A DNA stretch of 64,000 nt from Paulownia fortunei (GCA_019321725.1 JAGSPU010000052.1:2666001-2730000), one strand, 5' to 3'. Shown: positions 53,508-64,000, counted from the stretch's first letter. The notes: generated by a model not told the origin, from the sequence alone. Program-made: numbers and translations.

Positions 53508-55105
53508 GAAATTTCATACGATCGATCCTTCCTAATTGGTGCCTCTTTTGGAAGACTTGTGTATTTCCTCACATGAGGATTTGGAAAAATAAAGGAAATG
53601 AATAATAGGCCTAAAACATGAAAATAAGGAAAAACATTTTAGGTTTAAACAACATTGTCTTGACTTGAGAAGGCTCCATCACTTCTGGTATACGTGAAAG
53701 CCCCTTTGAAATCTAAAGGTTAAAAAGCAATGGATGCACGCAAAATTGTGAGATGGCTGAGGTGTCCCTAAAACCAAAATCTTTGCTTTAAAATGTTATT
53801 TAAGCAATTTTGTTGTATAATATGATTTGCAACAACCTTTAAATCGTAAGAAAAATATACATAAATGGACTGAATCATAAGAAAATTATTTTCACTAACG
53901 ATCAAATGTGTGAGTGATTTCGTAGGCGCATTTATCTTGGAAACCATGCATTTAAGCAGGGATTGAACGACAAACCCACCCTTCTTTCTGCATTGAACGC
54001 GATGGAGTTATTGCAAAATGCTATCAATGAGGCTGGATATGGAGATCTAATCAAGGCAACCTTGCCACATCCTGAAGTAATATTGAAGAACAAGACAAGA
54101 CCATCCGAGGCTGAATTCCGCGATGAGATCAAGGAAGAAATTGTTAGATTTGTCCGTTTCCTCCAGGAGAACAATGCTCCATTTGTCATAGAACTGTTTC
54201 CCATCGAATAGGTTACGCAGCACAACCTGGATCCCAGTTTCGCATTCCCCGACAACAAATCCACGCATGTTGTCAGGGATGTAAATGGGACCCTGTACAC
54301 GAATTCATTCGAATTCATTTACGATTCCTTCGTCTGGGCAATAGACAAAGCAGGTGCACCCGACTTGGAAATAGTGGTCGGGCAAGTCGGTTGGCCGACG
54401 GACGGCTATCCAGGCGCCAATTCCTTCAACGCCGAGCGGTTCTACAAAAGCTTGCTGCCATTGGTGGCTAGCAATAAGGGGACCCCAATTCGCCCCGGGA
54501 AGCCCATTGATACCTACGTGCATTGCCCGACAGATGAAAAAAAAATGCCTTATTATTATCCTTTTGCCCGGCATTGGGGCATTTACATGTCCAATGGTGA
54601 GCCCAAGTACAAGATCGATCTAACGGGACAAGGGCGCGACATCTTTCCCACCAGGGCCAAGGGAATCATGCGCATGCCCGAACGTTGGTGTGTGTTCAAT
54701 GGGAACATGACAAATGAAGAAAGGGTTAACAGGGCATATGTTGATGCCTGTCTGAAAGCTGATTGCACCAGCATGGCGCCTGGGGGGTCCTGTAGCCAAC
54801 TAAGTTTTGCACATAATCTCTCGTACGCGTTCAACATGGTGTTTCAATCTAAGTTTCAAGACGAGAATGCGTGCAAATTCGAGGGGTTGGGCAAGGTGGT
54901 CATGGAAAACCCATCTACTGGTGAGTGTGTATTCCCTGTGGAGGTCGTAAGAGGTCAGCAACTCGATTTTTTTGCAGTTGCAGATGGAAAAAGACTTCAT
55001 GAGATGCCTGGATGTTCAGCCTTTGCACTTTTGCTTTCAATCTTCTGGGCATTTTTTAGAATTAAATTGCTTAAATCAACCTTGGATGCGTCTGTCAATA
55101 TATAG
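53055..55105 (+). pseudogene. GH17+X8 beta-1,3-glucanase-like protein, copy A: catalytic Glu lost, internal stop
   Basis: Exons 53055-53377 and 53926-55105 join in phase. A signal peptide (about residues 1-23) is followed by the GH17 fold starting [16 protein letters not shown], then a C-terminal X8/CBM43 domain (RWCVFNGN to GECVFPVEV, six Cys) and a hydrophobic tail suggestive of a GPI anchor. The acid/base motif GNE is GNH (residue 115), and the nucleophile motif GE-x-GWP is GQVGWPTDG (position 261). An in-frame TAG at 54209-54211 stands where copy B has TAC (Tyr), so the product would end after 202 residues. The frame is otherwise open to 55105. The intron holds an AT microsatellite. The X8 domain is known to bind callose. 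A single base error could also explain the stop. Confidence 0.85.
53385..53504. repeat. (AT)n/(ACATAT)n microsatellite in copy A intron
   Basis: Long TA-rich array just after the 5' splice site. Copy B has a shorter array at the same relative position, so the repeat predates the duplication and has since changed length. Confidence 0.92.
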
Positions 55106-55257
55106 ATAAAATCTTACAAGGAAATTTGTTCAAGTTCTTGTTCCCAGCCCATAAAGGCAAATGCTGTATTCTCCGTTGCTATGATAAATCTTGGAATTCA
55201 TGGGAATGAAAGATAAGTTCATGATAAACTTGCGCAGTATTCAAATTTAATGTAATT

Positions 55258-55950
55258 CTATCTCCACCAAATATTACATCAAATTTGATGTAATGTTTAT
55301 ATTTTTAATTTGTCTCTAAAATTGTTCAACTCCAAATTTTAATTCTATTTATATCCTATATTGTATATTTAATTAATTTATAATTTAATTTTATTTATGA
55401 ATTTTTTGTTTTGTTATTATTTTGCAATAACATTTATAACAATTAATTATAATAATTAATAAATAATTAACATTTGCTAATTATAATAATTAATAATAAT
55501 AAATAAATATATTAAAATAACATTATTTGTATCAAATTCAAAAGTAAAATATAACATAAATATTGGAAACGAAAAATTAAAAAATAAATACTACATAAAA
55601 CTAAAGACAATAATTTAATAGTTTGATAAATTATTATTTTTATTGTGATATTAATTGTAATGTAGTATTTTTCTTTATTGTGATATTAATTGTAATATTT
55701 ATTTTTGTAATATAATTAATAATTGTAATATGAATTATATGTAATTTTTTATTTAGCAGAAATAGTAATAATAAAATATAATGAATTAAATAATTTTATA
55801 AATAAATAAATAGATGATAATTAAAAAAAAATAAGAATAAAATATTTATTTAGTGTAACATTTGTATAATGAATTGAAAATAATTTAAATCAAATTACAC
55901 CAAAACATCAAATTTGATGTAAAAGTTACACTAAATTTTAGTGCAACAAA
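55258..55950. mobile_element. MITE-like AT-rich element with palindromic ends
   Basis: The left end has a perfect palindrome centred on CATCAAATTTGATG (55273-55286). The right end repeats ACATCAAATTTGATGT (about 55906-55921), then a second palindrome CACTAAATTTTAGTG (55928-55942). The interior is almost pure A/T without coding potential. It lies just beyond the copy A duplication unit and is absent from copy B. No transposase is present, and the target-site duplication was not resolved. Confidence 0.5.
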
Positions 55951-56344
55951 CTGGAAATGGACTAACATTTGCATAAAACTTTGAGTTATAATTGTTGCAA
56001 ATTAGTGAAACTTGTTCATATTAGTCTTTGTAGAATAAGTCTTTGTTTGTTTTAAAATTTTCATTTATTTAGGAAGTTGATGTTATCTTCATTTTATTTA
56101 GGAGTTAATGGCTTTTATTTAGGAAAATAAACTCAGAAGATACGTTGGTGTTGGTTGAGAGTTTTTAGGACATTTTTTAGTATTTAGAAAGCTTGTAAAC
56201 ATTATTTTGTTCTGATTATCTTTGAGCAATAATAATTCAGTTCAGCATATAATATTTGCTTTCTCTTTGCATGTTTCTTGCATTTGTTATCTGCTTTCTC
56301 TTTGGCTGCTTGTATTTGTTACATCTCTGGTGATGATGTTGTAA

Positions 56345-57410
56345 TTTCAGAAGATACGCCACAGAATGTTGAGTTGCGGAGGAAGTGAAAGATCAAGTGT
56401 CATAAAGCTTTATTTGCTTTGCGGACATCGATCAGTAAAGAGTACATCGAGCATGTTCATGATGTAAAGTCACCAAAGGAAGTGTAGGAGACACTTGAAA
56501 GGTTGTTCACTCAGAAGAACACGATGAGGCTGCAGTATTTGGAGAACGAACTTGCTAGGATGACTCAAGGTAATCTTTCAATTTCAGAATATTTTTTGAA
56601 ACTTAAAACCTTGTGTGCTGAAAGTTTAGAATTGGATACAGAGGGGGCCGTGAGTGACAGCTCGTTTGCATCGTTATCTCATTCGCAGACTGTGGAAAGT
56701 GTTTATGCCTTTTATCTCTTCAATACAAGGGTGGACAAATCAACCTTCTATCATCGAGTTGGAGAATCTGCTCTCAAATAAAAAAGCACTCGTAAAACAA
56801 ATGACCTGCAACAACAAACAATCTCAAAAGATGTTCTTTACTCAAAAGACAAAGCAAAAAATAATTTTTCCTCCAAGCATTCTTTAGTTGACAGCAAGCA
56901 ATCCAAAATTGAAGGGCAGTTCAGAAATGATTCAATGGGCTGTTATAGGTGTGGAAAGCCTGGACACCTATAGCTTGATCGTCGTGTGAAGGTAGTGTGT
57001 AATTGATTCCAGAAATGAGGCCATATTAAACAAAATTGCCATGTAAATCTCATAGAAGCAGGAGCAAATGCTGCACATGAAACTAGTGAGTCTGAACAAC
57101 TCAAGTGGGAGCAGTGCTTATCCAACGAGCTATTAATCAACTTGCTATTGTGAATTCTATTGTGCACCATACCAATGTAGAAATTTATACAATGCTTCCA
57201 TAGACTATAGCAAGGATTGGATTGTTGATTCTGTTGCTCTCATCCGTATTATGTAAAAAGTGCCATTGTGACGGCTGATAATTCATTACATCCTGTAGTG
57301 AAATAAGGACATTTCAATGTTAAGAAAGATATTTCAAATGTTGGTGGTGTTTCCCTCGAAGATGTTTATCATGTTCCAAGCTTAAAGAAGAATCTCGTTT
57401 TAGTTTAATA
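56345..57410 (+). mobile_element. Ty1/copia-type gag and protease relic
   Basis: Broken frames encode a copia-like Gag: ETLERLFTQKNTMRLQYLEN, MTQGNLSISEYFLKLKTLC, then in another frame FMPFISSIQGWTNQPSI and ELENLLSNKKALVKQM. A degenerate CCHC zinc knuckle (CYRCGKPGHL) appears near 56940, with a second partial one (GHIKQNCHV). Fragments follow of the aspartic protease region (DWIVDS near 57217) and VYHVPSLKKNLV. Stops and frameshifts interrupt it repeatedly. No integrase, reverse transcriptase or LTRs follow, so it is a truncated dead copy. Confidence 0.85.
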
Positions 57411-57479
57411 TTTAATGTTTTCGATGCCATATTGATCAATGTATGTGTGAAAGAAAAGTGTTATGCGAAAATGAGTGCC

Positions 57480-57873
57480 TGACAATGGAATAGAGAGCTA
57501 AGAAAGATTTTCCTAAAGGTGTGAAAGAGAGTTCAAGGACAGAACTAGATCCATGCAGATTCCTTTGTCACACATTTTTCCGGAAGGAAATCAAATCGCT
57601 GACTTTTTGGCTAACCATGCTTGTGACTTACAATTTTCACGGATTTGGATGCCTTTCCAATTTCCACTAGAGATTAGAGGCCTCATAAAATTAGATAGAT
57701 TTAATTTGCCATACTTTAGATTTCCTTAGAATACTTGCAAGGGTATTTTTGCTTTCTAAGATTTTTGGTTTTGATGTGTAAAATATTTGTTTAGTTTCTT
57801 TTTATCAATAAATTGATTGGGGTCTATGCCTAACCCCTACAAGGTGGTTTTAACCAAAAAAAAAAAAAAAAAA
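57480..57873 (+). mobile_element. LINE (L1-type) 3' end with RNase H tail and poly-A
   Basis: An open stretch from 57556 to a TAG at 57727-57729 reads SHIFPEGNQIADFLANHACD, then FPLEIRGLIKLDRFNLPYFR. This is the typical C-terminus of the RNase H domain in plant non-LTR retrotransposon proteins. It is followed by a 3' UTR (CCTAACCCCTACAAGGTGG) and an 18-base poly-A at 57856-57873. That is the expected end of a 5'-truncated LINE insertion. It adjoins the copia relic with no clear boundary. Confidence 0.75.
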
Positions 57874-58395
57874 CTCAGGGGCAAGTTGGGGGCTTTGCAA
57901 AGTTCGGGATTTGGGGTGACCGGGTTGTGTGGGTGGAAGTGGTGGCTGGACGGTGGAGTGGAAGGTGGTAATTTTAGAAAGAAAATGAAAGGAAAAATAA
58001 ATAAATAAATAAAATGGAAAGAAGAAAAAAGAAAAGGAAAACGAAAAAAAAAAAAAAGAACACAAAATAAGTATTTTGTTTTCTCTTATTAGACATTTTT
58101 ATCCATGTTAGCAAATCCACTTGGGCGTTTTTTTTTCTTATGTTAGATTTGTCTTTCATTCATGTGGACTTGCTTGTTTTCACCTGGGATGATTTCATTG
58201 GAAAAAAAAATACTAATTGGGGGAGTCGCATTATTGTCGTGTTTTGAATTTCGGCTAAAAATACAATCTCTAGGTAATTTTGCTTTTAATATGAAAAAAA
58301 TTGCATATTAATATCCTAAATTGCCATCTCTAATAGCTATGGGTCTAAACTTATCAACCCTGTAGCTACGGGACGAATTTTGCAATTAATCGAGT
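57874..58395. other. Non-coding DNA flanking the LINE
   Basis: Low-complexity purine/pyrimidine tracts and AT-rich sequence between the LINE poly-A and the start of duplication unit B. Nothing coding is supported. Confidence 0.5.
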
Positions 58396-58595
58396 AGCTG
58401 TACAAGTATAGCTGATCTTTTGGGTGTTGAAGGAATTATATCCCAAGGAAACACAAATACTGTGTGGCTGCATGTGGTTTAGAACAAAATAGAGTAGCCT
58501 TAACTTCTTGTTGAATTTTATCCTTTATCTCAAATGATAAGAGATTTTGTCAAATAAAATTATATTAATAAAAGCATTGCTGATCTTTGAACCGT
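58396..58595. repeat. Third copy of the ALG7-downstream repeat
   Basis: Shares GCTGATCTTTTGGGTGTTGA, GAATTATATCCCAAGGAAAC and the following 120 bases with the unit at 51872-52050, about 6.5 kb upstream. It marks the left edge of duplication unit B. Confidence 0.9.
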
Positions 58596-59927
58596 GCAAC
58601 TACTATTGTCCATTTTTCTTGTTTATTATTATTTTCCATCAGCTGCTTTCTTTTTCAACTTAATTTATCGTTTTCACTCTTGAGCTACATATATTTGATC
58701 ACTTAACTCAAAAAAAAAAAAAAAAAAAATGAAGAAAGCGTGGTAGAATGTAACTTCTTGGTTATTTTCATTCTCTTGTCAAGAAAGAGTACATAAATTT
58801 CATTATTCAGTACTTTCCATGATGGAATGTTACGAAGTGGAACTAGTTATTACCACATCAATTGAGTAGGAATACAAAGCAAACTTTTAATAATCTTTTA
58901 CACTTGAATCCCTTCTCTAATACAAGTGAAATAAACAAAATTTAATCAGAATTATAGGGTGTCGAGAAATTTGTATAATAACACGTTCTTTTCAATGTCA
59001 ATTTCAATAATCTGTACGAGAATTCTAGGAAAGAATGAGTATTTCTTACTATCAATATTGTTTATATTAATTTACCCAATGATTTGAGTAATGTGGGTGG
59101 TCCATGATAATCATACCACAAAAGGTAAATCATACCTTATCACATGTTTACATTATTAACTACTATATGCAATATACAGCTTAATCCAAATCCACACACA
59201 CATGTATATATAATTTTTTTTTGTTCCAAATGAACTTACTGATTGATTTTTCAATTTTTCTTTAGGTGACATGAGCTAATGACAGAGGTTACTTTGTCTC
59301 GTCGTGTGTGTATATATACACGCATAATGTGCTAGAAAACTAAATTCGATCGTAAAAGTATTTTTGTTTTTTCAATTGTGCACTGCGGTGTTACTCAGAT
59401 AATCAGCCGCCATTTGGTAGCTTAATATATTAGATGAAATCTTGAAATTCCGACTCACATTTTTTTTTTATAGTTTTGCTGTGATTCAAAGTAGACAACT
59501 TTCTTTGTGGGAAAATAACTTAAAAACCCCTAAAAAATAATTTTATATCTGAAAAACACTTGAGAATATATTTCAATAAAAAAATATTTTTTTTTCCATG
59601 GAATTTGGTGTGCTCGATGAACTTCTTCCTTTACTTATTTACTATACTTAGGCAAAGTGAATATTTTTTTTTAGGTGCGAATCTGATCTTATCTTCATCT
59701 TGTTAAGTTTCATTGCATGGAGACATATTGCTTGTGCATATATGAAAATGAATATCTATCTCTCATTTTCTCCCCCACAAAAACCTCTGTAAGTATATAA
59801 ATCCCCCAGACACATAAAGTCCACAATTTTCTTTCTGAGAAAACAATGTATAATGAATAGATATCTTCCTCTAGAAATTAGGCCCGTAATCCAGAAATTA
59901 TCTCGATTCGGGCTAATTTAGTTTTGC

Positions 59928-60275
59928 ATGGCCTTCAAGATGATCCCTGTTGCATATGTTGTGGTAGTTTGTTTGTTTGCAATTAGCAAAGCCGCAGATG
60001 GTGCAATAGGTATGAATTGGGGAAGGCAAAGTGCTCAGAGATTGATCCCGTCCACCGTGGTGGATTTGCTGTTACAGAATGGGGTTCCAGAGGCCAGAGT
60101 TTATACTTCTCAGGAGGATATCATGCAGGCCTTTGTTGGAAGTGGGATTGGCCTCACCCTCTCCGTCTTTCATATCAACCAAATAACTACCTATGATGAA
60201 GCAAAAGCATGGGTCCAAGAAAAACTTCCATATTTCTCCTCTGCCAATATAAGGTAACACAAACACATACACAAA

Positions 60276-60327
<52 letters not shown>

Positions 60328-61969
60328 GATATGTATATTTCGATCCTTCTTAATTCATGCCTTTTTTGGAAGACTTGTGTATTTCTTCACATAAGGATTT
60401 GTAAAATATAGGAAATGAATAATAGGCCTAACATGAAAATAAGGAAAAACATCATAGGTTTAAAGGACATTGCCTTGACTTGAGAAGGATCCATATACAT
60501 GAAAGCCCATTGAAAGTTAAAGGTCAAAAATATATTGTGCGAGCACAACTGTGAGATGGCTTTTGTAATGCCCTTATATGTCCCTTTTTAGAGTTATTAA
60601 ACATTAAGTGATTTTCTTTTCTAACATCTTAAAGTTTTTTTAAACTTTTAGAGGAGATGGTTGTTTTAGATGCCTAGAATCAAAATATTTACTTTAAAAT
60701 GTTATTGCATGCAATTTACGCAGGTTTTTGTTGCATTCGGAACAACCTTTTAATTACAAAGAAAAACACAAACATAAATGTAATTATAAGAAAGCTAATT
60801 GTTTTTTCACTAACGATCAAATGTGTGAGTGATTTCACAGGCGCGTTTATCTTGGAAACTATGTATTTGACAAGGGATTGACCGACAAAACCTTTCTTGA
60901 TTCTGCAATAAAAACGTTGGAGTTTATGCAAAATGCTCTCAATGATGCCGGATATGGAGACCAAATCAAGGCAACCTTGCCACATGCTTATACAATAATA
61001 AAGGACAACATAACAAGACCATCCGAGGCAGAGTTTCGTGACGAGATCAAGGAAGAAATGAATAGAACTGTCCGTTTCCTCCAGGAGAACAATGCTCCAT
61101 TTGTCTTAGAAATGTTTCCCATCCAATACGTCAGTGAAAATAACTTGGATCCTAGTTTCGCATTCCCTGACAACAAATCCACGTATGTTGTTAGGGACAT
61201 AAACGGGGCCCTATACACGAATGTGTTTGAATTCATGTACGATGCCTTCGTCTGGGCACTACAGAAAAGGTGCATGACTGACTTGAAAATAGTGGTTGGG
61301 CAAGTTGGTTGGCCGACGGACGGCTATCCAGGCGCCAATTCCTCGACAGCCGAGCGGTTCTACAAAAGCTTGCTACCATTGGTGGCTAGCAACAAGGGGA
61401 CTCCAATGCGCCCTGGGGCGCCCATTGATACCTACGTACATTGCTTGACTGATGAACATAGCATGCCTTATAATTACCCTTTCGCGCGGCATTGGGGCAT
61501 TTACAGGTCCAATGGGGAGCCCAAGTACAAGATCGATCTGACGGGACAAGGGCGCAACATCTTTCCCGCCCGGGCCAAGGGAATCATGCGCATGCCCGAT
61601 CGTTGGTGCGTGTTCAATGGGAACGTAACAGATATGCCAAGGGTGAAGAGGCTATATGGTGAAGCCTGCCTGAAATCTGATTGCACCAGCCTGGCGCCGG
61701 GGGGTTCCTGTAGCCAACTCAGTTTTGCACAGAACGTCTCGTACGCGTTCAACATGTTGTTTCAATCTAAGTTTCAAGACGAGGATGCCTGCAAATTCGA
61801 GAAGTTGGGCCAGGTGGTCTTGGAAAATCCATCTACAGATGGGTGTGTCTTCCCTGTGGAGGTCGTAAAAGGTCAGCAAGTCGATTTTGAAGTTGCAGCA
61901 GGACTTCATGAGATGCCTAAATGTGCAATCTTTCTATTTTTGCTTTCAATATACTGGGCATTGTTTTAG
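59928..61969 (+). CDS. GH17+X8 beta-1,3-glucanase-like protein, copy B: intact, catalytic Glu lost
   Basis: Exons 59928-60253 and 60841-61969 join in phase into 484 aa with no frame breaks. Signal peptide (about 1-24), GH17 domain from [11 protein letters not shown] (about 26-355), X8/CBM43 domain from RWCVFNGN (about 363-453) with six Cys, and a hydrophobic C-terminus (FLFLLSIYWALF) fitting a GPI-anchor signal. In active X8-type GH17 enzymes the motifs are VAVGNEPF and VGEVGWPTDG; here they are YLGNYVF (Tyr116) and VGQVGWPTDG (Gln263), so both catalytic carboxylates are missing. The fold landmarks ARHWGIYRSNGEPKYKIDL and LTGQGRNIFP are intact. Likely a wall- or plasmodesma-associated callose-binding protein without hydrolytic activity, comparable with the atypical glucanase ZERZAUST; orthology was not tested. 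Copy A lies 6.9 kb upstream. Confidence 0.92.
60278..60320. repeat. (AT)n microsatellite in copy B intron
   Basis: About eighteen AT units just downstream of the 5' splice site, at the same relative place as the longer array in copy A. Confidence 0.93.
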
Positions 61970-62503
61970 AATCAAAATATTAGAAAGGTGCACGTGCATG
62001 GATTACCTTGGATGCGTCTATACATATACTCAAGGAAATTTGTTAAAGTTCTTGTTCCCGGCCCGTAAAGGAAGATGGTGGGTTCTCTATTGCTAAGATA
62101 ATCTTGGAATTCATGGGAATGAAAGATAAGGTCATGGCAAAGCTATATTCTATCGAAGTCTTTATCTTTGCAGAAAACTTGAGTTATAATCATATGAGAA
62201 TCAGTCCACCCCCATCCCGAAAAATAGGAAATAAAACAAAGAAGATTAAAGTAAGAGCACGACGAAATAATAATATCCATGTAAATCTTTAGCAAACGAG
62301 ATCTAAGTAGAATATATTACACATATATTTGTGTAAGGGGAAAGGTTGCATGGCCTTCGTTACTCTTCTCATTCATGTTATGTGTGTATATTCCACATAT
62401 CTATGTCAGAGAGACATAGACATAAGATGCATATCAAATTGTTCATCAAGGTGAGCATCATCCCTAACAGGGAGTGATTGTGGTGGAATAGCAGGATGAT
62501 TAA

Positions 62504-62683
62504 TTCTTGATTCTGAAACTCTCTTTGTTGAGTATATCAACAATCCCGGAAGATATTAGGAACTTGTCGCTCAAAGATTTTTGTGCTGATGCAATGGCAG
62601 AGCTGAAAATTCCTGATTCCCTCAAGCTTTGGATAATGATCTATAAGCAAATTGAGAATTTAAGGTTGTTGAAACGAATGTAA
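62504..62683 (+). pseudogene. Short unidentified coding-like relic, possibly LRR-type end
   Basis: One open stretch without its own start reads ISTIPEDIRNLSLKDFCADA, then MAELKIPDSLKLW, then IENLRLLKRM and stop. Its composition and Leu spacing resemble the last leucine-rich repeats of an NLR-type protein, but this is a weak resemblance. No upstream exons were found in the 500 bases before it. Confidence 0.3.
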
Positions 62684-62760
62684 AATCACAAGCAAGCACA
62701 GCCAGATTCATCATCCTCAATATCTAGGAAATTCTTACTATGTCAATCAGATGAACGTAC

Positions 62761-63794
62761 CATTGGAGTATGAATTCGCGTCAAGACTCCTTCCTTTAAG
62801 AGTTTCAAGTTCACTTCCCTGTCGGTCCAGACAACATGCTCACGATACCTGGGGAAAGAAGCAGAGAGTGTTAAAAACGTTATAAAATTCAAAACTGAGC
62901 AAGGATAACAATTGGACACGTATAGTTTATCTTTGTAGACAATATAGAATATACAGAAAGAAATCCAAATAGTAGTAAGAACCAAAATTGCATAGCCTTT
63001 TCGTTAACTAGAACTATATACCAAAGAAGTGAAAATCAACATCCTTCAGGTATTATAGAAGTAAAGTTCAATGAAAAATAAAAATAAAAATCACACTTTC
63101 CAGAGTGAAATCCCTCGACAGACCTCTTACTAGCAACTATTTTACATATTTTTACCAAATACAGATATCTCCTCTAATATAAATAGATAGCTCTCTGACT
63201 GAAACACAAAAGAGGCTAGAATATAGAAAGAGTTCGTCCTTGTAATCGTTACCAATGAAGCATTTCTTCCTCCGTTCCCGTTGAAGCAATCAAAAAAGCC
63301 TGCAGTATCGAAACAGAATTACAAAGTGTGATGAAATTGTAAAATTCAGATTCTTTGATAAGTACATTTAAAATGGTGACTTAAGCTATACAGATTTTCT
63401 GAATTTGGTGAGCCTGAAAGATTACCCAACAAACAGAATTCAAGAAATGAATTTGATGGTGAGATGTGGAGATAAGTTTCTGATATCCACCAAGAAAAGA
63501 TGATGCAGAGATAGGAAACGGTGTGCTAAACTTTTTTTGCAGATACATATGAACCCAATATCTGACAATCAAATTCAAATCCATTTTCCAAAATACAGAA
63601 AGACGAAAGATGGGGAGCGACAGAAGGTGGACGGGGGGTGGAGGAGACGCAACATTGAGGCTATTCAAAATTTCTCCCCAAAAAAAAGAAAATAATCCAT
63701 GTTTATGGTTTCTTAAAACTCACATTTCTATCGAAGTCTAACATAAAGCATCTTTCAATGTCTTCTCTTGTCGGTTTACAGCCACATCGGTCGT
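62761..63794 (-). CDS. Exons of an unidentified minus-strand gene, 5' part outside window
   Basis: Three exons with GT-AG borders read in one continuous frame on the minus strand: about 63724-63794 ([20 protein letters not shown]), 63253-63299 ([16 protein letters not shown]) and 62761-62848 ([20 protein letters not shown], then VLTRIHTPM). Splice phases match across both joins, which supports real coding sequence. I do not recognise the family. The Cys-Gly-Cys motif and charged helix-like segments are the only landmarks. The upstream exons should lie beyond 64000. The downstream end was not found before the GH17 gene, so the gene may also be broken on that side. Confidence 0.5.
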
Positions 63795-64000
63795 CTTGAA
63801 GTCAGGTCTGAAAACTGTGAATACGCATAGTGCAAAACAGCAGCCTCTTCAGATTTGATCTCACTATGAAAGAAAGAAATGCATAAACTCATATGTGTAA
63901 CCATACTAGAATACATAAGGAAAATAAGGCAGATGGCAGAACATTTTGCATTTTTAAAATTATTCTAGAATCAGACACAAAGCCAATAATTAATCAATTG

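Noticed and set aside
57240..57420. Complete copia polymerase
   Set aside because: Homology stops after the protease region; no integrase or reverse transcriptase blocks were found before the LINE tail.
57817..58159. Short frames with Lys-rich or Phe-rich runs around the LINE poly-A
   Set aside because: Produced by poly-A and A/G-rich tracts, in conflict with the LINE 3' end.
62104..62292. 62-codon plus-strand frame after GH17 copy B
   Set aside because: Lies in the duplicated 3' flank; the paralogous flank after copy A is not open, so it is not conserved.

Overview
The window is nuclear DNA from a flowering plant, almost certainly a eudicot. It is AT-rich, full of A/T runs and dinucleotide microsatellites, and its genes have many GT-AG introns. 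The recognisable proteins are plant-specific or organelle-targeted: a FAX-type chloroplast fatty acid exporter, a mitochondrial RecA, an IQD protein, a plant purple acid phosphatase, and X8-domain GH17 proteins. I cannot name the species.

Layout from left to right. 1-4.9 kb is intergenic DNA with microsatellites. 4.9-11.1 kb (minus) is a FAX1-like gene. 12.5-17.2 kb (plus) is an intact 8-exon mitochondrial RecA (RECA3-like, 383 aa), divergent from FAX1. 18.8-19.95 kb (plus) is a classical GH17 beta-1,3-glucanase with many single-base frame breaks. 20.6-22.75 kb (minus) is an IQD calmodulin-binding protein. 27.0-30.4 kb (minus) is a PAP16-like phosphatase. 30.4-36.8 kb is gene-poor and AT-rich. 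37.1-39.3 kb (plus) is an unrecognised 287-aa Trp/Gly/Asn-rich protein. 42.3-45.4 kb (plus) is the U4/U6 snRNP protein PRP4 (LACHESIS type). 46.5-51.7 kb (plus) is ALG7/DPAGT1, the first enzyme of N-glycan assembly. 53.05-55.1 kb and 59.9-62.0 kb (plus) are two tandem GH17+X8 genes. They are separated by a nest of mobile-element debris: a MITE-like palindromic segment, a copia gag/protease relic and a LINE 3' end with its poly-A tail. 62.5-63.8 kb holds a small unidentified coding-like relic (plus) and exons of an unidentified gene (minus) that runs off the window.

The most interesting biology is the tandem GH17+X8 pair. In both copies the acid/base Glu of the GNE motif (now His or Tyr) and the nucleophile Glu of the GE-x-GWP motif (now Gln) are replaced. 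The signal peptide, the six-Cys X8/CBM43 domain and a GPI-like tail remain readable. These look like cell-wall callose-binding pseudoenzymes rather than hydrolases. The left copy also has an in-frame stop; the right copy is intact.

The second major observation concerns sequence quality. FAX1, IQD, PAP16, PRP4 and ALG7 each need several +/-1-base corrections to read through, yet their protein sequence is otherwise well conserved. RECA3, the 287-aa gene and GH17+X8 copy B read cleanly. Residual assembly errors explain this better than simultaneous decay of five conserved genes. Exon coordinates below were derived by hand from splice signals and reading-frame continuity.
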